Shown: piece after piece, positions 24,531 through 33,541 of the stretch | Layout: each line of letters begins with the position of its first letter | How positions within the stretch are numbered: position 1 is the stretch's first letter | Translations under genes and position numbers: made by a program | Source of the DNA: Streptomyces sp. F63 | GTDB taxonomy: Bacteria > Actinomycetota > Actinomycetes > Streptomycetales > Streptomycetaceae | Length of the DNA: 64,000 bases | Assembly (NCBI RefSeq): GCF_018070345.1 | Contig: NZ_JAGPXX010000002.1 | Span: 186,001-250,000 of the forward strand | Direction: 5' to 3' | The notes under the pieces: generated by a model | Told to the model about the DNA's origin: nothing | Databases searched by the model: none | The model's input: only the letters and a program-made list of their open reading frames with translations

Positions 24531-25499
24531 CTATGCTGCTTCTTTCGCCTTACGCAGTGCTTCGCGGTGTTCCCAGGTCCACGGGGCATTTCTCAAGTCA
24601 TCCGGGAGTTGCGCGAGGCCGGAAGACAGATGATCGACAGAGTCGCCATAGCGCCCTAGGGCTAGCGTGCAGAGTCCGAGGTTGAGACGGTTGAATACTG
24701 GCGTAAGCCAATAGGACGTCCTGGGCGGCGGCAAGGCAGCCGCCTTATCCGTCAATTGCTCCGCTTCCTCGACCATGCGCAAGGCTTGGTCCTTTTGCCC
24801 TAGCTGAGCCATACCGGCTGCCGCTTGAAGAATGTCACCGAGCCTTTGGGCGGGATGCGCACCGGGTGTATGTGCTGCGGCAGCGAACCAGCGGGCAATG
24901 GCTTGCGGGCGCGCTTGCTGCCGAGCAACGTACCCTTTGAAGTTCAGCGCTTGAGCGGCAAGGGTCCCGTTCCCGACTTCGTCGGCCAACTCTAGAGCAT
25001 CGTTGAGAAGCCTTACAGCGTCGGTGTCTTCCCTGGCTTGAGCAAGCATCCATCCTGCGAATTGCACAAACTCCGACGCTACTTCTGCCAACCGATCCCG
25101 GTGCGGTCCCCTGGCATTCTTGAGGAGTTGAGTTACCTCTTTCGTTTGCGCCATTGTCGCAGGGATTACTGACTCCGGCTTTGCCGTGTCGTCCAAACGC
25201 CGGTAAGCCGCCAGGACTCCGGCCAATGCGTCAACGGTTCCTGCGTCCAGTCGGGAAGGCTGGGCGGTGCTGCGCGATACTCGGGACTGATCGTCCGAGT
25301 TCAGCACTATTCCGGCCAGCGCACCGCCTGTCCCCAGGAGATTGTCTAGCGATTGCACGAGCTTTTCGGAAGGCGCCTGTTTCCCGTTGAGTACCCGAGA
25401 GAGGTAAGCCGGATCGTAATTCATTGCGCGTGCGGCGGCTTTCATCGAATAGCCGTTATCCCGCAAGGATCTGCGTGCAAGATCGGCAAAGTCGCTCAT
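24531..25499 (-). CDS. XRE-family regulator of the element
   Basis: 322 aa from ATG 25499 (MSDFADLARRSL), GGGGG/AGG site upstream. Residues 8-60 are the helix-turn-helix (NGYSMKAAARAMNYDPAYLS, RVLNGKQAPSEKLVQSLDNL); the rest is a TPR-like helical region (LLNDALELADEVGNGTLAAQ, NRLNLGLCTLALGRYGDSV). It faces three small plus-strand genes across a 157-bp gap holding four TTGAC half-sites, so it is the likely repressor/switch of the element. Lower GC than host genes. Confidence 0.85.
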   Translation of the reverse strand: MSDFADLARRSLRDNGYSMKAAARAMNYDPAYLSRVLNGKQAPSEKLVQSLDNLLGTGGALAGIVLNSDDQSRVSRSTAQPSRLDAGTVDALAGVLAAYRRLDDTAKPESVIPATMAQTKEVTQLLKNARGPHRDRLAEVASEFVQFAGWMLAQAREDTDAVRLLNDALELADEVGNGTLAAQALNFKGYVARQQARPQAIARWFAAAAHTPGAHPAQRLGDILQAAAGMAQLGQKDQALRMVEEAEQLTDKAAALPPPRTSYWLTPVFNRLNLGLCTLALGRYGDSVDHLSSGLAQLPDDLRNAPWTWEHREALRKAKEAA

Positions 25500-25514
25500 C
25501 CTGGCCCCCAGGGG

Positions 25515-25555
25515 GTTGACCGTTGACCCCTCCAGGGTAGTCAACGCCGGTCAAC
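25515..25555. promoter_or_regulatory. Operator with four GTTGAC half-sites
   Basis: Two tandem GTTGACC copies (25515-25521, 25522-25528) face two inverted copies, GTCAAC (25540-25545) and GGTCAAC (25549-25555), between the divergent XRE gene and the small genes. The layout fits cooperative binding of two dimers of the adjacent regulator. Confidence 0.6.
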
Positions 25556-25656
25556 TCCCGCGTGAGCTTTGCGTACTCCAAGCATTGTCGATGCAAGGAC
25601 CCCCGCGACCGTCCGACCGGCCCGGGGGCATGGCCGACGCTGCGAGGAGCGACGAC

Positions 25657-26001
25657 ATGAGGGATCTTATCGAGAGTGCACTCGAATGGGTGAGAGCAGT
25701 CCTATGCGGGCCGCGTACCGATGGCAGGCACAGCCGCGCCTATCTCGCCGAGAGGCAGCCTGCCGACCGGGTGCAGTCGCAGGAGTGGCGCCCCGACCCG
25801 TACGACGCCCGTTGGCGCCGCTGGGCGAGGAACGTCGAACGCTGCCGCTTGGACGGGCGACCGCTGCCGCACTTCCCCGGACCGTGGCAGCAGGAGCCAG
25901 CCGGCCCGGTGCCGCCGTCCGACTGTGAGGAAGACCCCGGGGAGTTGGTCCGGCCCTACGTCGTGGCGCACGCCCGAGCGGCACAGGAGAAGCAGCGGTG
26001 A
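25657..26001 (+). CDS. Hypothetical protein of the element (114 aa)
   Basis: ATG 25657 with GAGGAG 7 bases upstream (the open frame to 25516 overlaps the operator and is not supported). [59 protein letters not shown]: amphipathic N-terminal helix then Arg/Trp-rich region. Similar short proteins accompany actinobacterial integrative elements and phages. Function unknown. Stop overlaps the next GTG (GTGA). Confidence 0.75.
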   Translation: MRDLIESALEWVRAVLCGPRTDGRHSRAYLAERQPADRVQSQEWRPDPYDARWRRWARNVERCRLDGRPLPHFPGPWQQEPAGPVPPSDCEEDPGELVRPYVVAHARAAQEKQR

Positions 26002-26240
26002 GCGCCCAGGAGAGCCCAGAAGCGCCGGAAGTGGGGACGCTCGCGCGAGACGTCCAGGGGGACCGCGTAGGGGTCGTGGTGGACCGTATGGGCGGGCACG
26101 TGTGGCTCAGGCCCCGGAAAGGCGGACGGGAATGGACGGTGCCGGTCGGCGGAGTCGAGCCGCTTCCCGAGCCTGCCGACGACTTGAGCGCCCGAGTGGC
26201 CGAAGCCAACAAGCAGAGCCGAGACAGGGGGTTGCTGTGA
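25998..26240 (+). CDS. Hypothetical protein of the element (80 aa)
   Basis: GTG overlaps the upstream stop. A small beta-barrel-like sequence ([39 protein letters not shown]) reminiscent of KOW/SH3-type folds, then a short helix. Commonly found between the 114-aa and 93-aa genes in Streptomyces mobile elements. No activity can be assigned. Overlaps next gene (GTGA). Confidence 0.75.
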   Translation: MSAQESPEAPEVGTLARDVQGDRVGVVVDRMGGHVWLRPRKGGREWTVPVGGVEPLPEPADDLSARVAEANKQSRDRGLL

Positions 26241-26518
26241 CGCGCTCGATCCTCCGTGCCGCCGAGTGGACCCTGGGCGTGGACATCGACGAGGAAGCGG
26301 CACAGGGCGTGTCCGCCGTGTGCCTGGCGTGCGGAAAGCAGTCGGCAGTGTCCGCCGATGACCGCCTGGCCGTCGAAATCTGGGCGCTCAAGCACACGGG
26401 CTTGAACCCCGGCCACCGGCGCTACAAGGCGACGGCAGAGACGCACTGGCGAGTCACACCGGCAGAGGGCAACCCCTACCGGGAGAGCGACGACCGGCAC
26501 GACCGGGCGGACGAGTAG
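26237..26518 (+). CDS. Small zinc-ribbon-like protein (DUF7848-like)
   Basis: 93 aa; GTG overlaps upstream stop. Begins [20 protein letters not shown], with one CxxC (CLACGK) and the pattern [31 protein letters not shown] that recurs in small proteins of Streptomyces phages and integrative elements. Probably the last gene of a three-gene unit ending in a terminator 20 bases on. Function unknown. Confidence 0.72.
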   Translation: MTRSILRAAEWTLGVDIDEEAAQGVSAVCLACGKQSAVSADDRLAVEIWALKHTGLNPGHRRYKATAETHWRVTPAEGNPYRESDDRHDRADE

Positions 26519-26538
26519 GCGCCCGGCCGGGACAAGCC

Positions 26539-26577
26539 GCGCCCCCGTCTGCCTGAGCTACCGGCAGACGGGGGCGC
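26539..26577 (+). terminator. Terminator of the three small genes
   Basis: Perfect 15-bp stem GCGCCCCCGTCTGCC (26539-26553) / GGCAGACGGGGGCGC (26563-26577), 9-base loop, no long T-run. Confidence 0.8.
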
Positions 26578-26727
26578 CTCGCTGTGTTCACGGCCGGGCG
26601 GACCGGGGCACAGGGAGGGCACACGAGGGCGGGAAACAGTGGCAATCGCTGAGATGCGCCGAGAGTGGTTTCCGCACGTCAAGTGCCTTTGCACGGGAAA
26701 GGCGCAGGCCAGGACCAGACTGGAAAA

Positions 26728-26747
26728 ACTTCGGGGTCAACGTCTGA
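26728..26747 (+). repeat. attR core
   Basis: Exact copy of the 20 bp that end terD (23557-23576). Upstream flank (AAAA) differs from attL flank, downstream flank continues into the original terD 3' region. Confidence 0.85.
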
Positions 26748-27071
26748 GCGCGGGCGAGCCGCCGCACGGCCGGCCCGCGCGCGGCCCGCACCGCGCCAGT
26801 CCGCCGCAGGGGCGGTCCGGGGTTTCCTCCCGGACCGCCCCTGCCACACGCCGGGCCGGCGCCCACGCGCAGCCGTACAGCCGACCCGCGCCGCGCACAC
26901 CCGGTCCGCGCGCCCCGCGCCCCCCACGCCATCGGCCCCCACCTTCCCGGCGCCCCGGCACGGCACCGGCCCCCGGCACGGCACCCGCCCCCGGCGACCA
27001 CGCGCGTGCCCCCGGGGCCCGGGCGGCGGCAGGGACACCCGCGCCCCAACACCCGGCGTTCGCCGTCGGCT
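26748..27071. other. Former terD downstream region
   Basis: 324 bp without a convincing gene. Holds the displaced terD terminator and, at about 26950-26998, three imperfect copies of CCCCGGCACGGCACC. Confidence 0.55.
26807..26843 (+). terminator. Original terD terminator, displaced
   Basis: 15-bp stem CAGGGGCGGTCCGGG (26807-26821) / CCCGGACCGCCCCTG (26829-26843), 7-base loop. It lies 60 bp past attR, i.e. 60 bp past the terD stop in the uninterrupted arrangement. Confidence 0.75.
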
Positions 27072-27524
27072 TCAGTCCGGCGCCCCGCCGCTCAGGCCCA
27101 TCATCAGCGTGACGACCACACCCACCGCGCCCGGCACGATGTCCAGGCGGTCCGTCAGCTGCCGGGAGAGCCACAGGCCCCGGCCGCTCTCCCCCGTCAA
27201 CTCCCCGGGCGCGTCCGCCGGAACGGCGTCCGCGGTGCAGCCGGGGCCCTCGTCCGTCACCCGGCAGTGCAGCGTGCCGTCGGCGCGTTCGAGCACCAGG
27301 TGTCCTCGCCCACCGCCGTGTTCGACGGCGTTGCAGGCCACTTCGTGGACGGCGAGGACGAAGTCGCTGCGCCGCGGCTCCGGCAGTCCCGCCTCCGCGG
27401 CACATTCACCGACGCGCAGCCGGAGCCCGGGGAGGTCCTCCACGCCGAACGACAGTTCCAGCAGGGGTTTTCGCGGTGCCTGGGGGTCGGGTTCGCGTGG
27501 TGGTCCGTCCGTCCGCACGCTCAT
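27072..27524 (-). CDS. RsbW-like anti-sigma/ATP-binding protein
   Basis: 150 aa from ATG 27524 with GGCGAGG upstream; the longer open frame is not supported. Full GHKL set: N-box VLAVHEVACNAVEHGGG, G1 DEGPG, G2 GRGLWLSRQLTDRLDI. Such small stand-alone HATPase proteins phosphorylate or sequester anti-anti-sigma factors in Streptomyces stress and development control. No sigma or antagonist gene is adjacent; the divergent neighbour is a GlsB-type stress membrane protein. Cytosolic. Confidence 0.85.
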   Translation of the reverse strand: MSVRTDGPPREPDPQAPRKPLLELSFGVEDLPGLRLRVGECAAEAGLPEPRRSDFVLAVHEVACNAVEHGGGRGHLVLERADGTLHCRVTDEGPGCTADAVPADAPGELTGESGRGLWLSRQLTDRLDIVPGAVGVVVTLMMGLSGGAPD

Positions 27525-27844
27525 GGCCTCGCCACCTCGACCTCCATCGGCCCGGCCGCCGCTCTCCCGCACCGGCAGCCGGTCCCGGAACGACGGGCAC
27601 GGCCGCCCCGGCCCGCGCGGCCGCGGCCGCGGCCTTCGGTACGGGCTCCTTGCCTTCAGTGCCGGACAGACACTACTCGGAGTCATCAACCAACACCACG
27701 CGTAACCGCAATTGCTTCGCTGCCCACCGCTCTTGACCGGATGCACCGGAAAGCCGACCGGAAGCGTCGTTGTAGTGTCCGCAACCGTGCCATCGCGGAG
27801 ATGATCAGCCGCGTATATCGCTATCACACGGGGAGAACTCGCCC
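27525..27844. other. 320-bp divergent gap, ATPase / GlsB gene
   Basis: No gene seen. AT-richer near 27660-27840, as expected for promoters, but no pair of boxes is convincing enough to name. Confidence 0.4.
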
Positions 27845-30800
27845 ATGAGCATCGTCAGTTGGATCGTCCTCGGCCTGATCGCCGGAGTGGTGGCCAAGGT
27901 TCTGCTGCCCGGGCGCGACCCGGGCGGCCTCCTCGGCACCACCCTCATCGGCATCGCCGGCGCCTTCATCGGCGGCTGGCTGTCCTCCGAGTACCTGGAC
28001 CGGCCGATCGACAAGGACTTCTACGACCCGGCCCTCTGGGTGGCCGCCGTCGCCGGCTCGCTGGTCCTGCTGATCGCCTACCGCATCCTCTTCGGCCACT
28101 CGCGCGAACGCCGCTGAGGGCACCGACGGCACGGGCGGCTCCGGCGCGGGAGCCGACGCCGGAGTCACCGCCGGAGCCGGCTCCTGCCGGGCGGACCGGG
28201 TGATGGCCGCCTCCACGGCCGCCACCCGGTCCGCGAGCAGCCCCAGAGCACCCACGGCCCGCGCCAGCGGATCCTGACCGGCACCGCCCAGCGCCCGGTC
28301 CCGCAGGTGGCCGTCCACGATCCCCCGGCGGCGGGCCTCCTGTTCCGGCGTGATCCGGCCGCGCAGTTCCGCCAGCTTCAGCAGGTTGAACTCCGCCTCG
28401 CCGTGGAGGGTCTGCGCCTCGGCCGCGTAGTGGTCGTCGAGCAGCGCCTCCAGCTCGGCGCCGTTCATCACGGGGGCGATCCGTTCCGCGATCTTGTTCA
28501 TGTCGCGGTAGGAGCCCTGAAGCCGGAAGGGCGGCTCGGTGCGGGAGGCGTCGGACCGGGCCGCCGAGGCGATGTACGCGGCGTTGACCGCCAGGACGGT
28601 GCGCCGCGCCGCGAGCAGCAGCCGCAGCACGGCCGTGATCCGCTCCAGCTCGGCGGGCGGGTACGGGTGGGCGAGCCGGTCGGGCCGCGCGCCCTCGTCC
28701 CCGCCGGCCATCCGGACGAGCAGTTCGAGGTCCGCGCGGTCCCGGCCGGCGAGCGGGGCCAGCACCGGGTTGGCGGTCAGCGCGTTCTCGACGAAGCTGA
28801 GCGCGAAGACGTCCTCCCGGCCGGTGAGCACGTCGCCGAGGTTCCACACGTCGGCGCGGTTGGCCAGCATGTCCGGCAGCCGGAAGCGCTCCCCGGACTC
28901 GGTGTACGGATTGCCGGCCATGCAGACCGCGAAGCGCTTGCCGCGCAGGTCGTAGCGGCGCGGCCGGCCGCCGTGCACCCCGTCGATGCGGCGCTGGGCG
29001 TCGCAGAGCGGGATGAACTTCTGCAGCAGCTCGGGCGAGGTGTGCTGGATGTCGTCCAGGTACAGCAGGACGTTGTTGCCCGCCGCCAGCGCGAAGTTGA
29101 TCTTCTCGACCTCCTGCCGCGCGGTCGCGTCGGGGGCCCGTGCCGGGTCGAGCGAAGTGACGGAGCGGCCGAGCGCCGGTCCGTCGATCTTGACGAACAT
29201 CAGCCCGAGCCGGTCGGCCACGTATTCCATGAGCGTCGTCTTGCCGTAGCCGGGCGGTGAGAGCAGAAGCAGCAGACCGCTGCTGTCGGTGCGCTTGGCG
29301 TCGCCCGCCGCGCCGAGCTGCTGGGCGAGGTTGTCGCCGACGAGCGGCAGATACACCTCGTCGATGAGGCGGCTGCGGACGAAACCGGTCAGCGGCCGCG
29401 GCCGGAACTCATCCAGCCGCAGCCGGGCCCGCTCGCGGGCCACCAGGGCCGTCCGCCGCCGCTGGTAGGCACGGAAGCCCGGCACCCGCTCCTCGCGGAA
29501 CCTCCGCGTCCGCTCCAGGAATTCGTCCAGCCGCAGCCGCAGGGAACCGCCGGTGACGCGCGGGTGCTCGCCCAGCAGTCCCTCGACGGTGACCTCCGTG
29601 GCGGCGTCGCACGGGTAGCGGGGCAGGTCCGGGCAGAGCTCGGCGGCGACCGCCTCGGCGAGGTCGCCGTCCGCCGCGCCGCCGGAGGCGCGGGCGTACG
29701 AGCCCAGCCAGGCCGCGGCGAGCTGACGGCGGGCCGGAAGGTCGTCACCGAGCGCGGCCAGGTCCGCGGCGCAGCCCCCGCCGGCCGCCGAGTCCCGGAA
29801 CGCTTCGGTCAGCCGCCGGGCGCCGGGGCCGCTGACGAACCCGCCCGGCTCCGCGGCCAGTTCCTCGAACAGGTACGCGGCGGCGCTCCGGTGGTGGCCC
29901 GCCGGGGTCCGGCCGGCCGGCTCGCCGCGCTGTCCCCGGCCCGGAGCCCGTGTCCGGTCCTGTCCCGATGCCCGGCCCTGTTCCCCGGCCGCGGCGCCGG
30001 GCGGCGGCCCATCCGGGCCGGGGCCGGGCGGCGGCCCGGATGGGCCGGGGCCCGTTCCCCCTGCCCCGGGCGTCACCCCCGCGGTCACCCCCGCCGTCAC
30101 CCCGGCCATCCCCTGGTCCCGGTCCGTTGCCGTGCCCGTCACCCCGGCCGTCCCCGTGCCCGTCCCCCGGTCCACGCCGGCCCCGGCGCCCGCGCCGCCG
30201 CTCTCCGCCTCGAACGCCGCCAGGGCGGCTGCCAGTTCGGCCACCAGGTCGCCGATCTCCGGTGCGCTCCCGAACGCCGCACGGGCGCGGGCCAGCGACG
30301 CGGCCCGCCGCGCCCAGGCCGAGCGGGCCCGCGGCGTCGTACCGTGCGCCCAGAACAGCTGTGCCGCCGCGCGCGCCCGGCCGCCGTGGCGGAGCAGCCC
30401 CGCGTCCGCGCGCAGCCGCAGCAGGGCGGCCAGCAGCAGGGCCGCGTCGTGGTCGTGGACCCCGCGCTCGTGCCCCTCGTCGTACGCGGCGTGGGCCGCC
30501 TCCCGCACCAGCGCGAGCAGCCCGCCCTCCTCGGCGGCCGCCTTCCGCAGCCGGTCCTCGTCCTCCGTGTGCAGGACGGTCGCGGCGAGGTGTTCCGCGC
30601 GGTAGACCTCCGCCGTCTCGGAGGGCAGGGTCTGGCCCCAGTACGGCCGGGTGGCCGCGAACTCCGGGTCGGTGACGGGCTCCCGGTAGTCCGTGCCGGT
30701 GAGCGCGAGGGACATCCCGTCGCCGGACGGCAGCAGGGCGAGCCCGGCCGGCCGGGTGGTGACCGCGAAGCGGTGCCGGCCGAGGCGGATGGTGCCGCCG

Positions 30801-33541
30801 CCGTCGCCGTAGAGGTCGGCGCGGTCGCGCTGGGCGCGGGCGGCCTCCTCGCGGGCGGCCTTGAGGCGGCCCCGCAGCTCCTCCGCCCGTACGGTGTCGC
30901 CGAGCCCGTCCAGTTCGTCGGCGGTGGCGCGCACCTTGGCGGCCATGGGGTCGGTGGCGAAGAAGGTGTGCACGGCCTCCGGCCCGTCCAGGGCGGCGGC
31001 GCGGCGGCGGACCGTGTCGAGGACGCGGCCCGCGGAGTCCGCCAGCCGGCCCGCGTGCCGGGCGCGGTCGTCCCGCAGGCTCTGGGCGCGGCCGGCGAAC
31101 GCCTCCTCCACCTCGGCCCGTTTGGCGTCCAGTTCGGCGCTGAAGTCGTCGAACGCGGCGAACCGCGCCTGCGCCTGTTCGATCCGCAGCAGCAGTCCGG
31201 CGAGCTGCTCCTCGCAGTTCTCCGGGGTGGAGGCGGCGGCCAGCGCGGCGGTGGCGGCCTGGCCGAGGAGGGCGAACTCGGCGGCGTAGGCGGCCCGGCC
31301 CTCGTGGTCCAGCAGTGCGCGGCGGCGGGCGGCGAGCACGGCGCGGGCGCGGTTGACGCCGCCGAGCGTCTCGGCGATCCGCTCCAGGATGACGGTGCGC
31401 ACGGTGGCGTCGGCGATGTCCAGGCCGCCGACGACCTCGGTGACGGTGCGCAGATCCTCCGCGAGCGCGTCCAGGCGTCCGCCGAGCGGCTCCGCCTCGG
31501 CGGCCGTGCCGGCCCGGCCGGCGGCGTCCGTCAGCGCGGCGGTCTCCTCGCGCTGGGCGGCGAAGGCGTCGGGGCGGCCGAGGAAGGCGACGGCTCGCTG
31601 CCCGGCGGACTCCAGGTCGTGCTCCAGCGCGGCGGCCAGCTCCGTGATCTTCTCCCCGTCCGCGTACCGCAGTTCGCGCACGCTTTCGAGCCGGCCCCGG
31701 CAGCGGCGGAGCTCCGTCAGCCGGGCGATCCACTCGCCGGCGTCCGCCGGGGACTCGCCGCGCACCCGGCGGACCACGGAGGCGATGTGCTCCGCCGTCT
31801 CCTCCAGCGCCTCGGCGGCCCGCCGCCGGAGCGCGGTGACGGCCTCGAACTCGTCCAGCGCCCGGCGGGCGGTGTCCCGCAGCGCGGTCAGCGGCTCGTG
31901 CAGAGCACCGCAGTCGCCGGCGGCCAGCCAGTGGTACCGGTCCGCGACCCGTTCGCAGGACTCGGCCAGGGCGCGGTACACGGCCGCGGCGGGCCCGCTG
32001 TCCTCGACGGCGCGCACCACGCCCAGGCAGGCCGAGATGCCGCCCACCAGATCGGCGTTGCCGATCCGGGCCAGCGGGCCGCCCCCGGCCGGCGGACGGG
32101 CCGCCGCGTGGGTGTCGGAGGTGTACGGGGTGTGCCAGAGCTGCACCGGATGCACGCGGGCGGGCTCGTCGTCCTCCCGCTCGCGCAGCACGACGAGGGT
32201 GCCGTCGTCGAACAGGGCGTGGCCGCGGCAGGCCAGCGGAGGGGCGACCTCCTTGCGGATGACGTTGTACGACAGCAGCAGCGCGCGGCCCCGCGCCCGG
32301 TCCCGGAACGCGTACAGCACGTCCTCGCCGTTCGGGGAGCGCACGGTGCGTTCGAAGGCCAGTCCGGCGGTGTCCGCGGCGTCGAATGTCTTGACGGCCC
32401 CGGTGGCCAGGCAGTAGCCGCCGGGAAAGACGATGCCCTCGTCGCCGGGGAGCCGGCGGCAGGCGCCGCCGATGCCGTCGAGGCGCACCGCACTCTCCGT
32501 GGTGCTGTTGAAGACGTAGTGGCGGTCGGTCTCCTCCTTGTACGGGCGAACGCGCAGCAGCACCAGCGGGCCGACCCGGGCGTGCGCCACCGCCGCGTCG
32601 GCGAGCGACTGCAGAGGCTCGTCGACGGGCTCGCTCAGGATGCCGCCGGGGGTCTCCGTGTCGTCCGCCGTCTTGAGCACCAGGGCGCCGCCCACGCAGG
32701 ACACGTACAGGCCGTCGGTGACGCGGACGTGCGGGTGCCGGCCAAGGACGTGGTCCTCGCGGGTGGCCTCGGTCCAGGTGACGTCGTGGGCGGGCTCGGC
32801 GGTGTCGTCGCGGTCGCCGCGCCCGTCGAGGAACTCGGCCGTTCCGTCCGCCGTTCCGTCCGCTGTTCCGCCGTCGGCCAGCCGCCAGCGCAGCACGCGG
32901 GTGTCGGTGGGGCCGGTGCGGAAGACGGCGAGCAGCTTCTCCCCGGTCCGGCGGAGCCGCAGCAGTTCCGCGTCGCGGTAGTAGCGGCGCAGCTCGGCGA
33001 ACTCCCGTACGAAGCCGGGGTCCACCAGCACCGGGTCCGCGTCGCGCTCGACGAGGGTGAAGCCGGTGCCGTGGCCGCCGGGGCCGCCGGGGCCGCTGTG
33101 GCCGTCACCACTGCTGTCACCGCTGCCGCTGCCGTCGCCGCCGGCGTCAGCGCTGCCGCTGCCGTGGCTGCCGTCACCGCGGTCGCCGTCCCGTTCGAGC
33201 CCGTACGCCATGAGGACGGCGCCGTCAGCGGCGGTGTTGGCACCCACCAGCAGCCGGCCGCCGACCGCGACGACGTCCCGGACCACCCCGGGCTGCGCGG
33301 TGCGCACCGTCCCCGTGCCGAGGAGCCGCAGCCCGCCGGTGCCGAAGACGGCCGCCCGCCGCTCGTTGAGCGCCTCGGCACGCCGCGCCAACTCCCGGGC
33401 CTGCGCCGCGAGCCGGGCGCGCAGCACCTCGTGGGTGCCGGCGTCGACGGCTTCCGTCCGGGCGCCGGCCGTTGCCGTGTCGGCGTCCACCGCTTCCGTC
33501 GCGCCGTCCGCGCCGGCCCGCCGCTCCTGCTCCGTACCCAC
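27824..33541 (-). CDS. Giant AAA ATPase, DNA-repair-ATPase family
   Basis: 1905 codons from GTG 33541 (GAGAGG site). N-terminal part is a beta-propeller-like module (LLVGANTAADGAVLMAYGLE, VLRWRLADGG, GLYVSCVGGALVLKTADDTE), followed by a long coiled coil (about 540-900), a low-complexity Gly/Pro/Thr linker near 1165-1210, and at about 1425-1650 an AAA module: Walker A SPPGYGKTTLM, Walker B NVLLYLDDIQHT, sensor-like RFAVCMAGNPYTESG. This matches the family annotated ATPase involved in DNA repair (DUF3686-like), often found beside flotillin/NfeD-type genes, as here (flotillin ends 470 bp upstream). The last about 98 codons are antisense to the GlsB gene and low in family-like sequence; the natural end is probably near 28120 and a stop may have been lost. 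Confidence 0.8.
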   Translation of the reverse strand: MGTEQERRAGADGATEAVDADTATAGARTEAVDAGTHEVLRARLAAQARELARRAEALNERRAAVFGTGGLRLLGTGTVRTAQPGVVRDVVAVGGRLLVGANTAADGAVLMAYGLERDGDRGDGSHGSGSADAGGDGSGSGDSSGDGHSGPGGPGGHGTGFTLVERDADPVLVDPGFVREFAELRRYYRDAELLRLRRTGEKLLAVFRTGPTDTRVLRWRLADGGTADGTADGTAEFLDGRGDRDDTAEPAHDVTWTEATREDHVLGRHPHVRVTDGLYVSCVGGALVLKTADDTETPGGILSEPVDEPLQSLADAAVAHARVGPLVLLRVRPYKEETDRHYVFNSTTESAVRLDGIGGACRRLPGDEGIVFPGGYCLATGAVKTFDAADTAGLAFERTVRSPNGEDVLYAFRDRARGRALLLSYNVIRKEVAPPLACRGHALFDDGTLVVLREREDDEPARVHPVQLWHTPYTSDTHAAARPPAGGGPLARIGNADLVGGISACLGVVRAVEDSGPAAAVYRALAESCERVADRYHWLAAGDCGALHEPLTALRDTARRALDEFEAVTALRRRAAEALEETAEHIASVVRRVRGESPADAGEWIARLTELRRCRGRLESVRELRYADGEKITELAAALEHDLESAGQRAVAFLGRPDAFAAQREETAALTDAAGRAGTAAEAEPLGGRLDALAEDLRTVTEVVGGLDIADATVRTVILERIAETLGGVNRARAVLAARRRALLDHEGRAAYAAEFALLGQAATAALAAASTPENCEEQLAGLLLRIEQAQARFAAFDDFSAELDAKRAEVEEAFAGRAQSLRDDRARHAGRLADSAGRVLDTVRRRAAALDGPEAVHTFFATDPMAAKVRATADELDGLGDTVRAEELRGRLKAAREEAARAQRDRADLYGDGGGTIRLGRHRFAVTTRPAGLALLPSGDGMSLALTGTDYREPVTDPEFAATRPYWGQTLPSETAEVYRAEHLAATVLHTEDEDRLRKAAAEEGGLLALVREAAHAAYDEGHERGVHDHDAALLLAALLRLRADAGLLRHGGRARAAAQLFWAHGTTPRARSAWARRAASLARARAAFGSAPEIGDLVAELAAALAAFEAESGGAGAGAGVDRGTGTGTAGVTGTATDRDQGMAGVTAGVTAGVTPGAGGTGPGPSGPPPGPGPDGPPPGAAAGEQGRASGQDRTRAPGRGQRGEPAGRTPAGHHRSAAAYLFEELAAEPGGFVSGPGARRLTEAFRDSAAGGGCAADLAALGDDLPARRQLAAAWLGSYARASGGAADGDLAEAVAAELCPDLPRYPCDAATEVTVEGLLGEHPRVTGGSLRLRLDEFLERTRRFREERVPGFRAYQRRRTALVARERARLRLDEFRPRPLTGFVRSRLIDEVYLPLVGDNLAQQLGAAGDAKRTDSSGLLLLLSPPGYGKTTLMEYVADRLGLMFVKIDGPALGRSVTSLDPARAPDATARQEVEKINFALAAGNNVLLYLDDIQHTSPELLQKFIPLCDAQRRIDGVHGGRPRRYDLRGKRFAVCMAGNPYTESGERFRLPDMLANRADVWNLGDVLTGREDVFALSFVENALTANPVLAPLAGRDRADLELLVRMAGGDEGARPDRLAHPYPPAELERITAVLRLLLAARRTVLAVNAAYIASAARSDASRTEPPFRLQGSYRDMNKIAERIAPVMNGAELEALLDDHYAAEAQTLHGEAEFNLLKLAELRGRITPEQEARRRGIVDGHLRDRALGGAGQDPLARAVGALGLLADRVAAVEAAITRSARQEPAPAVTPASAPAPEPPVPSVPSAAFARVAEEDAVGDQQDQRAGDGGHPEGRVVEVLVDRPVQVLGGQPAADEGAGDADEGGAEEAARVAPGQQNLGHHSGDQAEDDPTDDAHGRVLPV
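27845..28117 (+). CDS. GlsB/YeaQ/YmgE-family membrane protein
   Basis: 90 aa; GGGGAGA site before ATG. MSIVSWIVLGLIAGVVAKVL, PGRDPGGLLGTTLIGIAGAF, IGGWLS are the conserved first two helices and Gly-rich loop of the transglycosylase-associated/stress family; a third helix follows (ALWVAAVAGSLVLLIAYRIL). Members are small integral membrane proteins induced by stress; function is not known. The coding strand is clear from family identity and GC3. The minus-strand ATPase frame runs through this entire gene. Confidence 0.88.
   Translation: MSIVSWIVLGLIAGVVAKVLLPGRDPGGLLGTTLIGIAGAFIGGWLSSEYLDRPIDKDFYDPALWVAAVAGSLVLLIAYRILFGHSRERR

Larger units (their letters stand above)
23557..26747. mobile_element. 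Decayed prophage/integrative element in terD
   Basis: A 3.17-kb segment bounded by perfect 20-bp direct repeats (23557-23576 and 26728-26747). Inside: C-terminal part of a tyrosine integrase next to the left repeat, C-terminal part of an HK97-type capsid protein, a terminator, an XRE regulator with operator, three small overlapping genes and another terminator. Lower GC than the flanks. The integrase lacks its first catalytic Arg region, so self-excision is unlikely. terD's own terminator lies just beyond the right repeat, which confirms where the insertion took place. Confidence 0.85.
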
